A DNA stretch of 64,000 nt, taken from NCBI GenBank assembly GCA_963422445.2, contig OY729512.2:2356001-2420000 (forward strand), in the 5' to 3' direction. Position 1 is the stretch's first letter. Each line of letters starts with the position of its first letter. The position numbers and the translations under genes are program-made. Source of the stretch: G963422445 sp963422445. GTDB lineage: Bacteria > Pseudomonadota > Alphaproteobacteria > Thalassobaculales > Thalassobaculaceae. The notes below the pieces were generated by a model, which was not told the origin of the DNA, made no database searches, and worked only from the letters and a program-made list of their open reading frames with translations. This document shows, piece after piece, positions 46,205 to 55,385 of this stretch.

Positions 46205-48957
46205 AAATCGATCTTGAGGTCAATGGCCGGACAGTCAATGTCCAGGCGCGGCCGGGAGAACGTCTCACGGACCTGCTGCGCGACCGGTTGTCGCTGACTG
46301 GAACCAAGAGCGGATGTGACGCAGGCGATTGCGGAGCCTGTTCAGTCATCATCAATGATGACCTCTGTTGCGCCTGCCTCGTCGCCGCGGGCCAGGTCGC
46401 AGGCGCAAGGATAACGACGGTCGAAGGCATTGCAGCCGATTCCCGTTGGCAGCGTCTCCGTGACGGATTTCTTCGCCACGGCGCTGCTCAATGCGGGATC
46501 TGCACACCCGGTATGCTGGTGAGTGCGGCCGCGCTGTTGCAGAAGATATCAAGGCCCGACCGGTCAACGGTCGAGGACGCTCTCGGCGGCGTATTGTGCC
46601 GTTGTACCGGCTACCGTGCGATCGTGGACGCAACGATTGAGGCCGGCTTGGACGATGCCGGGCATCCAGCCACGATTGAAACCCCTGGCGCCGGTAATGC
46701 TGTCGGCAGCGCGATTCCGCGCCTCGACGGGCCTGCAAAGGTAACCGGCGAGGAAAAATTCGCGGCCGATACAGTCCCGGCTGACGCCGCGCTCGTGCGT
46801 GTGATCCGAAGCCCGCACCAGGCTGCCCGGTTCACAATCGGCGACATCGACACCTTTCGCCGGGAACGACCCGGTATCGACGTTGTTTTGACAGCTGCTG
46901 ACATACCGGGGCGCAATCTGTTTGGCGCCATTCCCGATTTCGAGGATCAGCCCGTTCTTGCGTCAGGTTTCACCCGGTTTTCCGGTGAAGCGATTGCCAT
47001 TGTCGCTGGCGACCAGGACGCAATGGCAGCCCTGGACACTGACGAGTTTCCGGTAACCTGGCACCCGGTCACACCTCTGCAAACACCGGAAGCGGCAGCT
47101 GCGCAGGACGCACCGCGGATTCACGCAGGCCGGGCAGGCAATGTTCTGGTCGAGGGATACGTTCAAACCGGCGATATCGAGCTCGGCTTCGCCAACGCCG
47201 CGCATGTTGTCGAGGGCACCTTCCTGACGCCGTTTGTCGAACATGCCAGCATTGAACCCGAAGCTGGCTACGCCCTGCGTCGCGGCGACCGTATCGAGAT
47301 CCATGCCTGCACACAGGCACCGCATATGGATCGTGTCGCGACCGCGCAGATCCTCGGACTCGATGCCGAGGCGGTTCGCATCGTGCCAAGCGCGTGCGGC
47401 GGCGGCTTCGGTTCGAAGATCGATCTTTCCCTCGAACCTTTCATCGCTCTGGCAGCATGGCATCTCGGCCGGCCGGCCTACATCCGCTACACCCGTAACG
47501 AGTCGATGCGGAGCACGACCAAACGTCATCCCGCGAAGATCAGGGCGCGTATTGGCGCCGATGCTGAGGGCCGCCTCACCGCCATGACGTTTGACAGCAT
47601 CTTCAATACCGGCGCCTATGCCAGTTGGGGGCCGACCGTGGCCAACCGGGTACCGATCCATGCATCCGGCCCCTATTGCATTCCCAACTATCGTGCTCAC
47701 AGCCGGGCCGTCCATACCAATGGCCCGATTGCCGGCGCGTTTCGCGGTTTCGGGGTTCCGCAATCGGCTATTGCTCAGGAAAGTCTGTTTCACGAACTCG
47801 CGTTGGCGCTCGAGATCGACCAGTTGGCATTCCGGATCGCCAATGCCCTCACAGATGGCATGGCGACACCGACCGGTCAGGTTCTTGAACAAGGTGTTGG
47901 CATCAGGGCCTGCTTTAAAGCGCTTCAACCGGCCTGGGACCGCGAAACGGCCGCGGCGCGCGAATTCAATGCCCGGACGCCAATGTCGACTGTTCGCCGT
48001 GGGGTCGGCATCGGATCCTGCTGGTATGGATGCGGCAACACGGCACTGGCCAACCCTTCGACAATCAGAATTGGATTGACCGCGACGGCCCGCGTCGTCT
48101 TGCACCAGGGCGCGACCGATATCGGTCAAGGCTCGAATACAGTGATCGGCCAGATCGCTGCCGACGGACTGGGGATCAAGCTTGGAGATCTGACAATGGT
48201 CGGCAACGACACTGACGTGACGCCCGATGCCGGCAAGACCTCCGCATCGCGCCAGACGGTCATCTCGGGGACCGCCGCCCTGCGCGCCGCCAGGCTGTTA
48301 CGGACCCGGATTCTCCGCCAGGCGAACGCCGGAGAACAGGCGACGATCTCGTTCACGCCTGGCACCCTGGTTATCCACGAGGACGGCAGAATGCGTACTG
48401 TCGATCTTGGCGGCCTTGAGGAAAACGAGAGAGGCTATGTTCTAGAGGCCGAAGACACATATGATCCGCCAACCGTGCCACTCGACACCAATGGTCAGGG
48501 CATACCCTACTCGGTTTATGGCTATGGGGCGCAGATTGCCGCGCTCACGGTCGATATGGAGCTTGGAACCGTCAAACTCGATCGGATCATCGCCGCTCAT
48601 GATGTCGGTCACGCAATCAATCCGGTTCTGGTCATCGGCCAGTTGCACGGTGGAATTGCGCAGGGTATCGGCCTGGCTCTCATGGAGGAATATGTCGACG
48701 GCAAAACCGGGAACTTGCACGATTACCTGATACCGACGGCTGGCGATGTACCGGAAATCGAGACCGTTATCGTCGAGGTGCCGGATCCGGCTGGACCGCT
48801 TGGCGCCAAGGGTCTCGGTGAACATGCCCTGATCCCGACGGCACCCGCGATCCTGAACGCCATCCGCGATGCCGCCGGAGTGCGGATCAATCGTCTTCCG
48901 GCTACCCCGGACCGGGTTCGCGCCGCTATTAAAGAAAGGTCTGGTATTCATGGTTGA
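46201..48957 (+). CDS. Molybdenum hydroxylase, fused FeS and molybdopterin subunit
   Basis: The 918-residue protein joins the small [2Fe-2S] subunit to the large molybdopterin subunit. Residues 1-150 carry a plant-type cluster (CDAGDCGACSV about residue 39) and a second cluster (CGICTPGML and CRCTGYRAIVDA about 99-140). The Mo domain starts near 175 (RLDGPAKVTGEEKFAADTVP) and shows ACGGGFGSKID, GAFRGFGVPQSAIA and a C-terminal GPLGAKGLGEHALIP with the catalytic Glu. Such enzymes hydroxylate N-heterocycles next to the ring nitrogen. Followed by a 6-hydroxynicotinate-reductase-like gene, a pyridine-type substrate is likely, but the exact compound is not readable. Confidence 0.9.
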   Translation: MKIDLEVNGRTVNVQARPGERLTDLLRDRLSLTGTKSGCDAGDCGACSVIINDDLCCACLVAAGQVAGARITTVEGIAADSRWQRLRDGFLRHGAAQCGICTPGMLVSAAALLQKISRPDRSTVEDALGGVLCRCTGYRAIVDATIEAGLDDAGHPATIETPGAGNAVGSAIPRLDGPAKVTGEEKFAADTVPADAALVRVIRSPHQAARFTIGDIDTFRRERPGIDVVLTAADIPGRNLFGAIPDFEDQPVLASGFTRFSGEAIAIVAGDQDAMAALDTDEFPVTWHPVTPLQTPEAAAAQDAPRIHAGRAGNVLVEGYVQTGDIELGFANAAHVVEGTFLTPFVEHASIEPEAGYALRRGDRIEIHACTQAPHMDRVATAQILGLDAEAVRIVPSACGGGFGSKIDLSLEPFIALAAWHLGRPAYIRYTRNESMRSTTKRHPAKIRARIGADAEGRLTAMTFDSIFNTGAYASWGPTVANRVPIHASGPYCIPNYRAHSRAVHTNGPIAGAFRGFGVPQSAIAQESLFHELALALEIDQLAFRIANALTDGMATPTGQVLEQGVGIRACFKALQPAWDRETAAAREFNARTPMSTVRRGVGIGSCWYGCGNTALANPSTIRIGLTATARVVLHQGATDIGQGSNTVIGQIAADGLGIKLGDLTMVGNDTDVTPDAGKTSASRQTVISGTAALRAARLLRTRILRQANAGEQATISFTPGTLVIHEDGRMRTVDLGGLEENERGYVLEAEDTYDPPTVPLDTNGQGIPYSVYGYGAQIAALTVDMELGTVKLDRIIAAHDVGHAINPVLVIGQLHGGIAQGIGLALMEEYVDGKTGNLHDYLIPTAGDVPEIETVIVEVPDPAGPLGAKGLGEHALIPTAPAILNAIRDAAGVRINRLPATPDRVRAAIKERSGIHG

Positions 48958-50473
48958 AAGAACAGCTCGGTCCGCGACAATCCGCTGCGACGCCTGCCCG
49001 GTCATGTGCTATATCGCCGAAGGTCGATCCGGCGCATGCGATCGTTACGCCAATGAAGCCGGTCAACTGATCAGGCTCGACCCGCTCACGATCATCGAGC
49101 AACGAATAGACGATGGCGGATCGGTCGTCCCGTTCCTTGACACCTCCGCGGACTGGGAAGGCGACCTCCTCGCCGACAGCGATGCCTTCGTTACTGCCGT
49201 TGGCGCTGGCACCACCTATCCAGACTACAAGCCTGCTCCGTTCATCGTCTCCAGCGAGGTCGAGGGTGTCGACATGATCACCGTCGTCACCGAGGGAATT
49301 TTCAGCTATTGCGGCGTCAAGGTGAAGATTGACACGGACCGGCATCTGGGTCCGGAACGCAATCTCGTTCGGGTTGACGGCGAGCCCGTCGGGCATGTCA
49401 CGACCGGCGAATACGGATCGCAGATGCTCTCGCTCGGCGGTGTCAATCATCTCACCGGCGGCAGCAAGAAGGAAGGCCGGGCGACCTGTAATACCCTGCT
49501 CGATCTCTGCAATCGCAAGTCGGCCGAACTTGTCATCGACGACGGCTGCACCGTCGTGGTTCAGGCGGGACATCCCCCGATCGTCAACGGTGCTCGGGAA
49601 AACCGCATGCGAGTCGGTTGTGGTTCGGCCGCCATCGGCATGTTCGCGTCGCAATGGCGCGGCCTCGTCGACGAAGTCGTGGTCGTCGACGATCACATCA
49701 CCGGCGTGGTCTCGGAACACCAGGCCGGCAAGGTTCTTGGCTGGGAAAACACCGGAATCCGGGTTGCCGGACGAAAGTCCACGCCTGGCCGGTATTTCCA
49801 GGTCGCCGAGCCCGGCACCGGCTGGGGCGGAACCAATCTTCAGAACCCGCTCGATATACTGGAGTCCTTCAATCCGAAACACGCCCGGCCGGGGCAGACC
49901 ATGCTGATGCTATCGACGACCGGGGAACACCATGCCTTCTATATCCTCGACGACAACCTGATTCCGGTCGAATGCGATCTTCCGGCAACCTTGCTGCCTT
50001 CGGTCCAGCGCATTACCGAAAACTGTGAACCGGCGATATGCTCCGTCCTGTTCATTGGCGGCGCCGGCGGATCCTTGCGCTCGGGCGTGACCGAAAACCC
50101 GGTCGACCTCACCCGGTCCGTCAAATCCATGCTAACATTCATCACCGTTGGCGGCGCGCCTGCTTTTGTCTGGCCTGGAGGCGGCATCACGATCATGGCT
50201 GACGTGATCAGGACGCCGGAAAACGCCTTTGGCTATGTGCCGACCCCGGCCCTGGTCGCACCGATCGAGTTCACCATGCGGCGGCAGGATTTCCAGGCGC
50301 TCGGCGGTCATATGGACCATGTACTTCCCATAGAAGATGTCGTAAGCGGCAAGTGCGACGATCGGAACGATCACGTCGTCAAGGGGCGGCGCCCGGTCGC
50401 GGCGATTTCTGACAATCCCTGGCCCACCCATCGCCATCACTACCGTTGGGACGGCAAGAGCGATCCGGAATGA
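48950..50473 (+). CDS. 6-Hydroxynicotinate-reductase-like iron-sulfur protein
   Basis: The 507-residue protein starts with four cysteines at about residues 13, 16, 20 and 30 (CDACPVMCYIAEGRSGACDR), suiting an FeS cluster. The following region is conserved in 6-hydroxynicotinate reductases (IFSYCGVKVKIDTD, TTGEYGSQMLSLGGVNHLTG and GGTNLQNPLDILESFN). In Eubacterium barkeri, and reportedly in some alphaproteobacteria, this enzyme reduces 6-hydroxynicotinate to 1,4,5,6-tetrahydro-6-oxonicotinate. It overlaps the Mo-hydroxylase stop by eight bases and the UPF0280 start by four, so it is made with them. The paired enamidase-like gene lies at 57872-59050. Activity on exactly nicotinate is an inference. 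Confidence 0.8.
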   Translation: MVERTARSATIRCDACPVMCYIAEGRSGACDRYANEAGQLIRLDPLTIIEQRIDDGGSVVPFLDTSADWEGDLLADSDAFVTAVGAGTTYPDYKPAPFIVSSEVEGVDMITVVTEGIFSYCGVKVKIDTDRHLGPERNLVRVDGEPVGHVTTGEYGSQMLSLGGVNHLTGGSKKEGRATCNTLLDLCNRKSAELVIDDGCTVVVQAGHPPIVNGARENRMRVGCGSAAIGMFASQWRGLVDEVVVVDDHITGVVSEHQAGKVLGWENTGIRVAGRKSTPGRYFQVAEPGTGWGGTNLQNPLDILESFNPKHARPGQTMLMLSTTGEHHAFYILDDNLIPVECDLPATLLPSVQRITENCEPAICSVLFIGGAGGSLRSGVTENPVDLTRSVKSMLTFITVGGAPAFVWPGGGITIMADVIRTPENAFGYVPTPALVAPIEFTMRRQDFQALGGHMDHVLPIEDVVSGKCDDRNDHVVKGRRPVAAISDNPWPTHRHHYRWDGKSDPE

Positions 50474-51384
50474 CTGCCAGCGGAACGTGCGGCCTGACAG
50501 CAAGAATGATGCCGGACGGCCGGCGTCTTCACCTTCAACATGGCCCGATCGACCTGATCGTCCGGGCCTATGGCGGGCCCGAGGATGTGCGTGCCGCCTA
50601 TCGTCAAGTCGTGGAACGGTTCAGCACGATCCTCGATGAACTCGTGGCGGAGCTCGTAATGCTGCGACGCCCGGCAGATGCCGGCCGAATCTTCTGCGGC
50701 ACTGTGGCACAGCGCATGCAGATGGCGGTGTTGCCGCATTCCGCGGGCTTTATCACGCCGATGGCGGCGGTTGCCGGTGCCGTCGCCGACGATGTCCTCG
50801 ATAATCTGTTGCGCTGCCGGGTGCTGCGCCGTGCCTTTGTCAACAATGGCGGAGACATTGCGTTGTATCTCGCTGAGGGCGCGCGTTTCGATGCGGCGAT
50901 CGTCACGGATCCGATTGCCGGAATATCGGCCGGTCGGACGACGATCAGGGCCGGCGACGGTATTCGCGGCATTGCGACCAGCGGCCGTCACGGCCGCAGT
51001 CACAGTTTCGGCATCGCCGATTCGGTGACGGTTCTGGCCGACTGCGCCGCGGCCGCAGATGCGGCCGCCACGATGATTGCGAACGCGGTCGATTTGCCGC
51101 ATTCGGCCAAGATTACCCGGGTTCCGGCCAATCAACTCGATCCGGACAGCGACTTGGCCGATCGGCCGGTCACAACAGATGTTGCAGCCTTGACCGACAC
51201 CGAGATTGACGAAGCGCTTGCAGGCGGGCTCGATCATGCTGACGCTCTGGTGCGGAACGGCGTGATCAAGGCCGCATTCCTGACGCTGGTCGGACGCGGC
51301 GGTGTCACGAAGGGCCGGTATGACGATATGGCGACACGGCAGATTGGAGAAGAAGGATGGCTGGAGTCAGGATACGGAAGTTGA
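50470..51384 (+). CDS. UPF0280 family (ApbE-like) protein
   Basis: This 304-residue protein belongs to UPF0280, which is distantly related to the FMN transferase ApbE. Visible blocks are AVAGAVADDVLDNLLRC, RAFVNNGGDIALYLAEGARF, GIRGIATSGRHGRSHSFGIA and DSVTVLADCAAAADAAATMI. ApbE-type enzymes use an Asp/His metal site to attach FMN covalently, but no such activity is shown for UPF0280. ATGA overlap with the reductase gene and an ATG overlap with the following DUF1185 gene place it firmly in the Mo-hydroxylase/reductase operon. It may act on a cofactor or on the reduced ring. Confidence 0.85.
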   Translation: MTASGTCGLTARMMPDGRRLHLQHGPIDLIVRAYGGPEDVRAAYRQVVERFSTILDELVAELVMLRRPADAGRIFCGTVAQRMQMAVLPHSAGFITPMAAVAGAVADDVLDNLLRCRVLRRAFVNNGGDIALYLAEGARFDAAIVTDPIAGISAGRTTIRAGDGIRGIATSGRHGRSHSFGIADSVTVLADCAAAADAAATMIANAVDLPHSAKITRVPANQLDPDSDLADRPVTTDVAALTDTEIDEALAGGLDHADALVRNGVIKAAFLTLVGRGGVTKGRYDDMATRQIGEEGWLESGYGS

Positions 51385-51944
51385 TGACGGTAACCGACGA
51401 GATCCATCGGGAAATGGGACAGGTGATCGATCCTCCGACCCGACGGGCCGCGGCCGCCGCCGTGATCGCCAACCCCTGTGCCGGACAGTATGTCGAGGAT
51501 CTGTCGGAGTTGATGGACATCGGCGCGGAACTCGGAGGCCTGCTCGGCAGCCGGGCCGTTGCGGCCCTCGGAATTGCACCGTCGGAGGTCGAGAGTTACG
51601 GCAAGGCGGCACTGGTCGGGACCAACGGCGAGCTGGAACATGCCGCTGCCATCCTGCACCCGAAGCTCGGTGCCCCGTTGCGTCAGGCGGTCGAGAGTGG
51701 CACTGCTCTGGTTCCGTCGTCAAAGAAACGTGGGGGCCCCGGGCAGACCGTCGACATCCCGCTCGGCCACAAGGATGCGGCCTATGTCCGGAGTCATTTC
51801 GACGGCATGGAAGTCTGGATCAGCGATGCGCCCGGGCCTGACGAGATTCTGGTGGCGGTCGCCGTCACGGACTCCGGCCGGCCGCTGCCGCGCATTGGCG
51901 GATTGCAGGCACATGAAATCGAAGGCCGGGACGGTCTGCGATAG
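51357..51944 (+). CDS. DUF1185 (AA_synth) family protein
   Basis: The 195-residue protein starts MAGVRIRKLMTVTDEIHREM and continues PPTRRAAAAAVIANPCAGQY, VESYGKAALVGTNGELEHAA, and ISDAPGPDEILVAVAVTDSG. This is the family labelled amino acid synthesis, with trimeric folds reminiscent of cyanuric acid hydrolase but no verified reaction. The start overlaps the UPF0280 gene by 28 bases and is its translational partner. In this setting a ring-opening or lactam-hydrolysing step would fit, but that is inference. An internal ATG at 51384 is the alternative start. Confidence 0.83.
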   Translation: MAGVRIRKLMTVTDEIHREMGQVIDPPTRRAAAAAVIANPCAGQYVEDLSELMDIGAELGGLLGSRAVAALGIAPSEVESYGKAALVGTNGELEHAAAILHPKLGAPLRQAVESGTALVPSSKKRGGPGQTVDIPLGHKDAAYVRSHFDGMEVWISDAPGPDEILVAVAVTDSGRPLPRIGGLQAHEIEGRDGLR

Positions 51945-52592
51945 CGTTTGTCCGTGTATCCATCGGCCGTTCGGCACGCCGTTGGACAGGATGAGACACT
52001 GACAACATTGACCTTGAACATGGCGGAGCTGGTCACGAAGGGAGGTTTCGAGGCTCTGAAGGTAAGATTTCTGCGTCAGCCATTTTTGCTTAGTTCAAGT
52101 GCTCCTCAATACGCCGTGCCAGGACATCGAAGTCCTCTTTGCATTTGCGGCGGATAGCGAGAAGCCCACGTGCGGCTTCCTTTCCAAATTCGTCGCGCGG
52201 CCGCCGCCAAGGCTATCAGCAATCCCTCGTTCCCTTACAAGAGTGTCGAAATATCGCTCCTTGACATGAATCTCTGCGCGAACCTCGGATCAGCACCACG
52301 AAGCAGGTATTTCCAGGCCGGCAAGGGCCTATGTTTCAAGCTTTTCCTAGGCATTTTCGGTCAATAACGTGCGACCGTTGGCAAACTCGCATTCAATCTG
52401 GTCCAACCTCTGACGGCGCCAGGTATCTCCATCCCGGTCAACACACAAGATGAACAGATCTACCATGCCCTTGTGTAGTTCAAGGATTTCTGTCAAACGC
52501 TCCGATTTCAATGCTTCGCGAACTCCGCGGACCGCTTATGCACGTGGCTCCGGTGGCACACGATGTTACCCCCGATGTCGACTATTCCCGGC

Positions 52593-54048
52593 CAGCAATT
52601 CTCCTTTTGGAGTTATCGGGGGTTTTCAAAGGCTTGGAGATGTGATTCAAGCTGTTGTATGAAGCGTCTTGAACGATATATAGAAGTGGTGGGGAAGCGG
52701 TGCGCGGCGTTGCCCGACAAGCGCTCGGGAAGCAACACGCGTTATACCATGAGAGACATCGGGCTTGCGGCGTTTTCGGTGTTTTTCGTGCAGAGCCCGT
52801 CGTTTCTGGCGCATCAGCGCCTGCTGTCGGCGCAGCGCGGCGCTTCGAACGCCGGGACGCTGTTCGGCATGGAGCGGGTTCCGTGCGACAGCCATATCCG
52901 GCGGATGCTGGATGGGGCGCCGACGGATCATTTCGACGCGGTGTTTTCGGCGCTTGTCGATGACCTGGATGGCGCCGGCGCCTTGTCGGGTCTGCGCTGC
53001 CTGGACGATCGGGTGTTGATCGCGCTGGACGGCTCGGAGCCTTTCCGTTCCGGCACGATCCACTGCGCGCACTGCTCGACGCGCCGGCGGGGCGAGGAGG
53101 TGGAGTATTTCCACAGCTTTGTCGGCGCCGCTCTGGTGGCGCCGGGGCAGCGCCGCGCCTTGCCTCTGGCGCCGGAGTTCGTGCGCCCGCAAGACGGCTC
53201 GGCGAAGCAGGACTGCGAGAGCCGCGCAGCGCAGCGCTGGCTGGCCCGCCTGGGGCCTTGTGTGGCCGGGCTGAGACCGGTCTATCTGGGCGACGATCTC
53301 TATTCCCGCCAGCCGATCTGCGAGGCGGTGCGCGCCGCGGGCGGGAGCTTCATCTTCGTGTGCAAGCCGTCCAGCCACAAGACGTTGAGCGAATACACCC
53401 ATGGCGTCGTGCTGGACGAGGTGTGCCAGACCGTGGGCAGGGGCGCGGCCAGGCGCCGCCATCGCTATCGCTGGATGAATGGCGTGCCGCTGCGCGACGG
53501 CGCCGACGCGCTCGCCGTCAACTGGCTGGAGGTCGAGATCGCCAAGCCCGACGGCAAGGTGACCTACCGCAACAGCTTCGTCACCGACCTTGCCGTCACG
53601 CGAGACACCGCCGCCGCCATCGCCGCCTGCGGGCGTGCCCGCTGGAAGATCGAGAACGAGACCTTCAACGTCCTGAAGACCAACGGCTACAACCTCGAAC
53701 ACAATTTCGGGCATGGCAGCCAGACACTGGCCAGCATCCTGGTCGTGCTCAATCTGCTGGCCTTCGCCCTGCACACGGCCTGCGACCTGATCGAAGCATC
53801 CTGGCGGCGGGCGCGGCACGCACTCGGAGCCCGAAGGCGCCTGTTCGAGCACATCCGCACGATCACCGCCTACCATGTCTTCGCGTCATGGGCAGTCCTC
53901 ATGAAAACCGTCATCACGGGCCTCCCCCCTCCCGCAAACGCCTGATCCCCGGCCCCCGCGCCAAACCCATCCCTCCAACCGCAAAACCGCCAAAAAACCA
54001 ACACGAAAGGCCGCAATGCAACGAAAAACGCCATAAGGAGAATTGCTG
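52593..54048 (+). mobile_element. ISNCY-type insertion sequence, copy 1
   Basis: CAGCAATTCTCCTT at 52593 and AAGGAGAATTGCTG ending at 54048 are 14-bp perfect inverted repeats. The 9-mer ATTCCCGGC flanks both sides (52584-52592, 54049-54057). The 1456-bp element lies inside the MITE. Copy 2 at 59127-60582 has the same length. Confidence 0.93.
52659..53945 (+). CDS. ISNCY/IS4-like transposase, copy 1
   Basis: The 428-residue DDE transposase starts MKRLERYIEVVGKRCAALPD inside the element. Catalytic-type blocks include VLIALDGSEPF with the first Asp, RPVYLGDDLYSRQPICEAV with the second, and RARWKIENETFNVLKTNGYN with the Glu, followed by LEHNFGHGSQTLASILVVLN. The last two blocks are typical of the group called ISNCY in database annotation. 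The frame is intact. It differs from copy 2 at about four residues. Confidence 0.88.
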   Translation: MKRLERYIEVVGKRCAALPDKRSGSNTRYTMRDIGLAAFSVFFVQSPSFLAHQRLLSAQRGASNAGTLFGMERVPCDSHIRRMLDGAPTDHFDAVFSALVDDLDGAGALSGLRCLDDRVLIALDGSEPFRSGTIHCAHCSTRRRGEEVEYFHSFVGAALVAPGQRRALPLAPEFVRPQDGSAKQDCESRAAQRWLARLGPCVAGLRPVYLGDDLYSRQPICEAVRAAGGSFIFVCKPSSHKTLSEYTHGVVLDEVCQTVGRGAARRRHRYRWMNGVPLRDGADALAVNWLEVEIAKPDGKVTYRNSFVTDLAVTRDTAAAIAACGRARWKIENETFNVLKTNGYNLEHNFGHGSQTLASILVVLNLLAFALHTACDLIEASWRRARHALGARRRLFEHIRTITAYHVFASWAVLMKTVITGLPPPANA

Positions 54049-54792
54049 ATTCCCGGCACGCCAAGCACGCCAAACGCTACATGTGCGTTTCACCGGAGCC
54101 ACGTGCATAAGCGGTCTCCGCGGAATACAACGCCGGTGCAGATTTCAATTTGCGCCTACGGTGTGCCCCTGGAAGCGAGGAACCTTTTGAACGAGGGTCG
54201 CAATATGTACTGATCTTTTCGAAAGTCTTCGGGAACGAGAATTTCATCCTGTCGTCTCCTCATCGTCACCCTCGGTAAACGCTAACGCATTCTCCATCCA
54301 TCCCGAACTGAGAAGCCGGCCCAACCCTTGGAATTCCCTCAATTCTGCTGCGTTAGGGAGGTCGGAGATCAGACGGATAATTTCTTCGTGGGAGCCTTTC
54401 AGACGGCAAACCACGGATGCATTCCTGGACGCCGTTTCGTCGGCGAAGGTCAAAATTTTCGGTGAATGAGATGTGGTGATGATCTGAAATGCGTTTTTGG
54501 TTTTCTTCTCGATCAATTCAAGCAAAGCCAAAGCCTTGAGGAATGAATTCCATTGTCGATTTTCTCTCCGGTTCGGAGTTCGAAATGCGACAAGAGGTCG
54601 TGACAAGTGAGGCCCGTCGGGCTTGGCTCAAACATCACCGCTAACAGAGCCAAAAATCGGAGCGTGCCGTCGGATACGCTGTAAGCAGACACCCGGTGTC
54701 CTTTCATTTCACGGAGGAACAACCGAATCCGCCCATCACAGGAATCTATCGGGAACTCGAATTTCTCCACATCCATTGGCGTTAGGGAAGGT

Positions 54793-55385
54793 TTGATTTA
54801 TTCCTCGGGAGTCTCTGAAAACCCTTATCGGGCTCTGGAATCGACGATAACTCATTGATTTCTCGAAGTCCGAAATACTTCAAGGCTCAATTCGCAATTC
54901 GTAGACATAACTCGATCAAGTCTGTAGCCAAACCATGCTCCATGGCGCGGAGGACGGGTAAGTTTCATGGCTTGAGCCGCCCGAGGTGGCTGTCGAGACC
55001 GTTGATGGCCATTTCGATCAACCCTTGCAGAAGGCTCGCTTTTCTGGCGTCCGACGTTGATGATCGTAGCCTCCATCAAGGCAGGCCTACGAATCACGAA
55101 TTGAGCCTACTTCAAACAGGGGGCGATGGAGTTTTTCAGAAGTTCCTTAGACCGCATCGATCACCGATTTGGGATTTGGGGTTCATTTTGCTGGTTCGGG
55201 ACGCGGATTGGGTGGCCATACGCGTTGTGGGTCGTTCGGCGCTACGCTCGAGGGGTGTTTGGAGCGTTCCAGGAGCGTTTGTTGCCGGTTCACAGGGCTA
55301 CATTGACCTGGATGGCGACCGGTGGGCGTGCGCCGTCCCCGGCGCGGCGCCGGTGTTCGGTCAATGCGGTGCAGAGGTCGTCAAG
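54793..55385. other. Unassigned interval between the ATPase C-terminus and the IS1380 remnant
   Basis: About 590 bases contain no frame that I can assign. The first 340 bases are AT-richer and may be foreign sequence brought in with the IS1380 element. The plus frame 55126-55455 is open but shows no family features. Confidence 0.4.

Larger units (their letters stand above)
52531..54115. mobile_element. 120-bp MITE with IS1595-type ends, split by an ISNCY insertion
   Basis: ACCGCTTATGCACGTGGCTC and its complement form 25-bp perfect inverted repeats at 52531-52555 and 54091-54115. Both outer flanks carry CTCCGCGG (52523-52530, 54116-54123), an exact 8-bp duplication. Without the inner ISNCY element and one 9-mer, the MITE is 120 bp and encodes nothing. 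Its ends match the IS1595 copies at 312 and 44080, so their transposase probably moved it. Confidence 0.88.
52090..54247 (-). pseudogene. TOPRIM/DUF4276-like gene, decayed and interrupted by nested transposons
   Basis: Starting at ATG 54247, which overlaps the ATPase stop, and after restoring one lost A, the minus strand reads VPEDFRKDQYILRPSFKRFL, then TAG, AQIEICTG, and is cut at 54123. It resumes at 52530 as RGVREALKSERLTEILELHK, MVDLFILCVDRDGD, RLDQIECEFANGRTLLTENA, then TAG, TAG, TGA at former Trp-like positions, EVRAEIHVKERYFDTLVRER and EDFDVLARRIEEHLN ending TAA 52090. The early Glu (VPED) and DRDGD fit the TOPRIM acidic motifs. It forms a two-gene unit with the AAA ATPase upstream, like many nuclease-type defence pairs. 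Confidence 0.75.

Noticed and set aside
52647..53876. 409-codon minus-strand frame over ISNCY copy 1 (and the same at 59181-60410)
   Set aside because: It is identical in both IS copies because it is the antisense of the transposase. The third-position GC of the coding strand explains the open frame.
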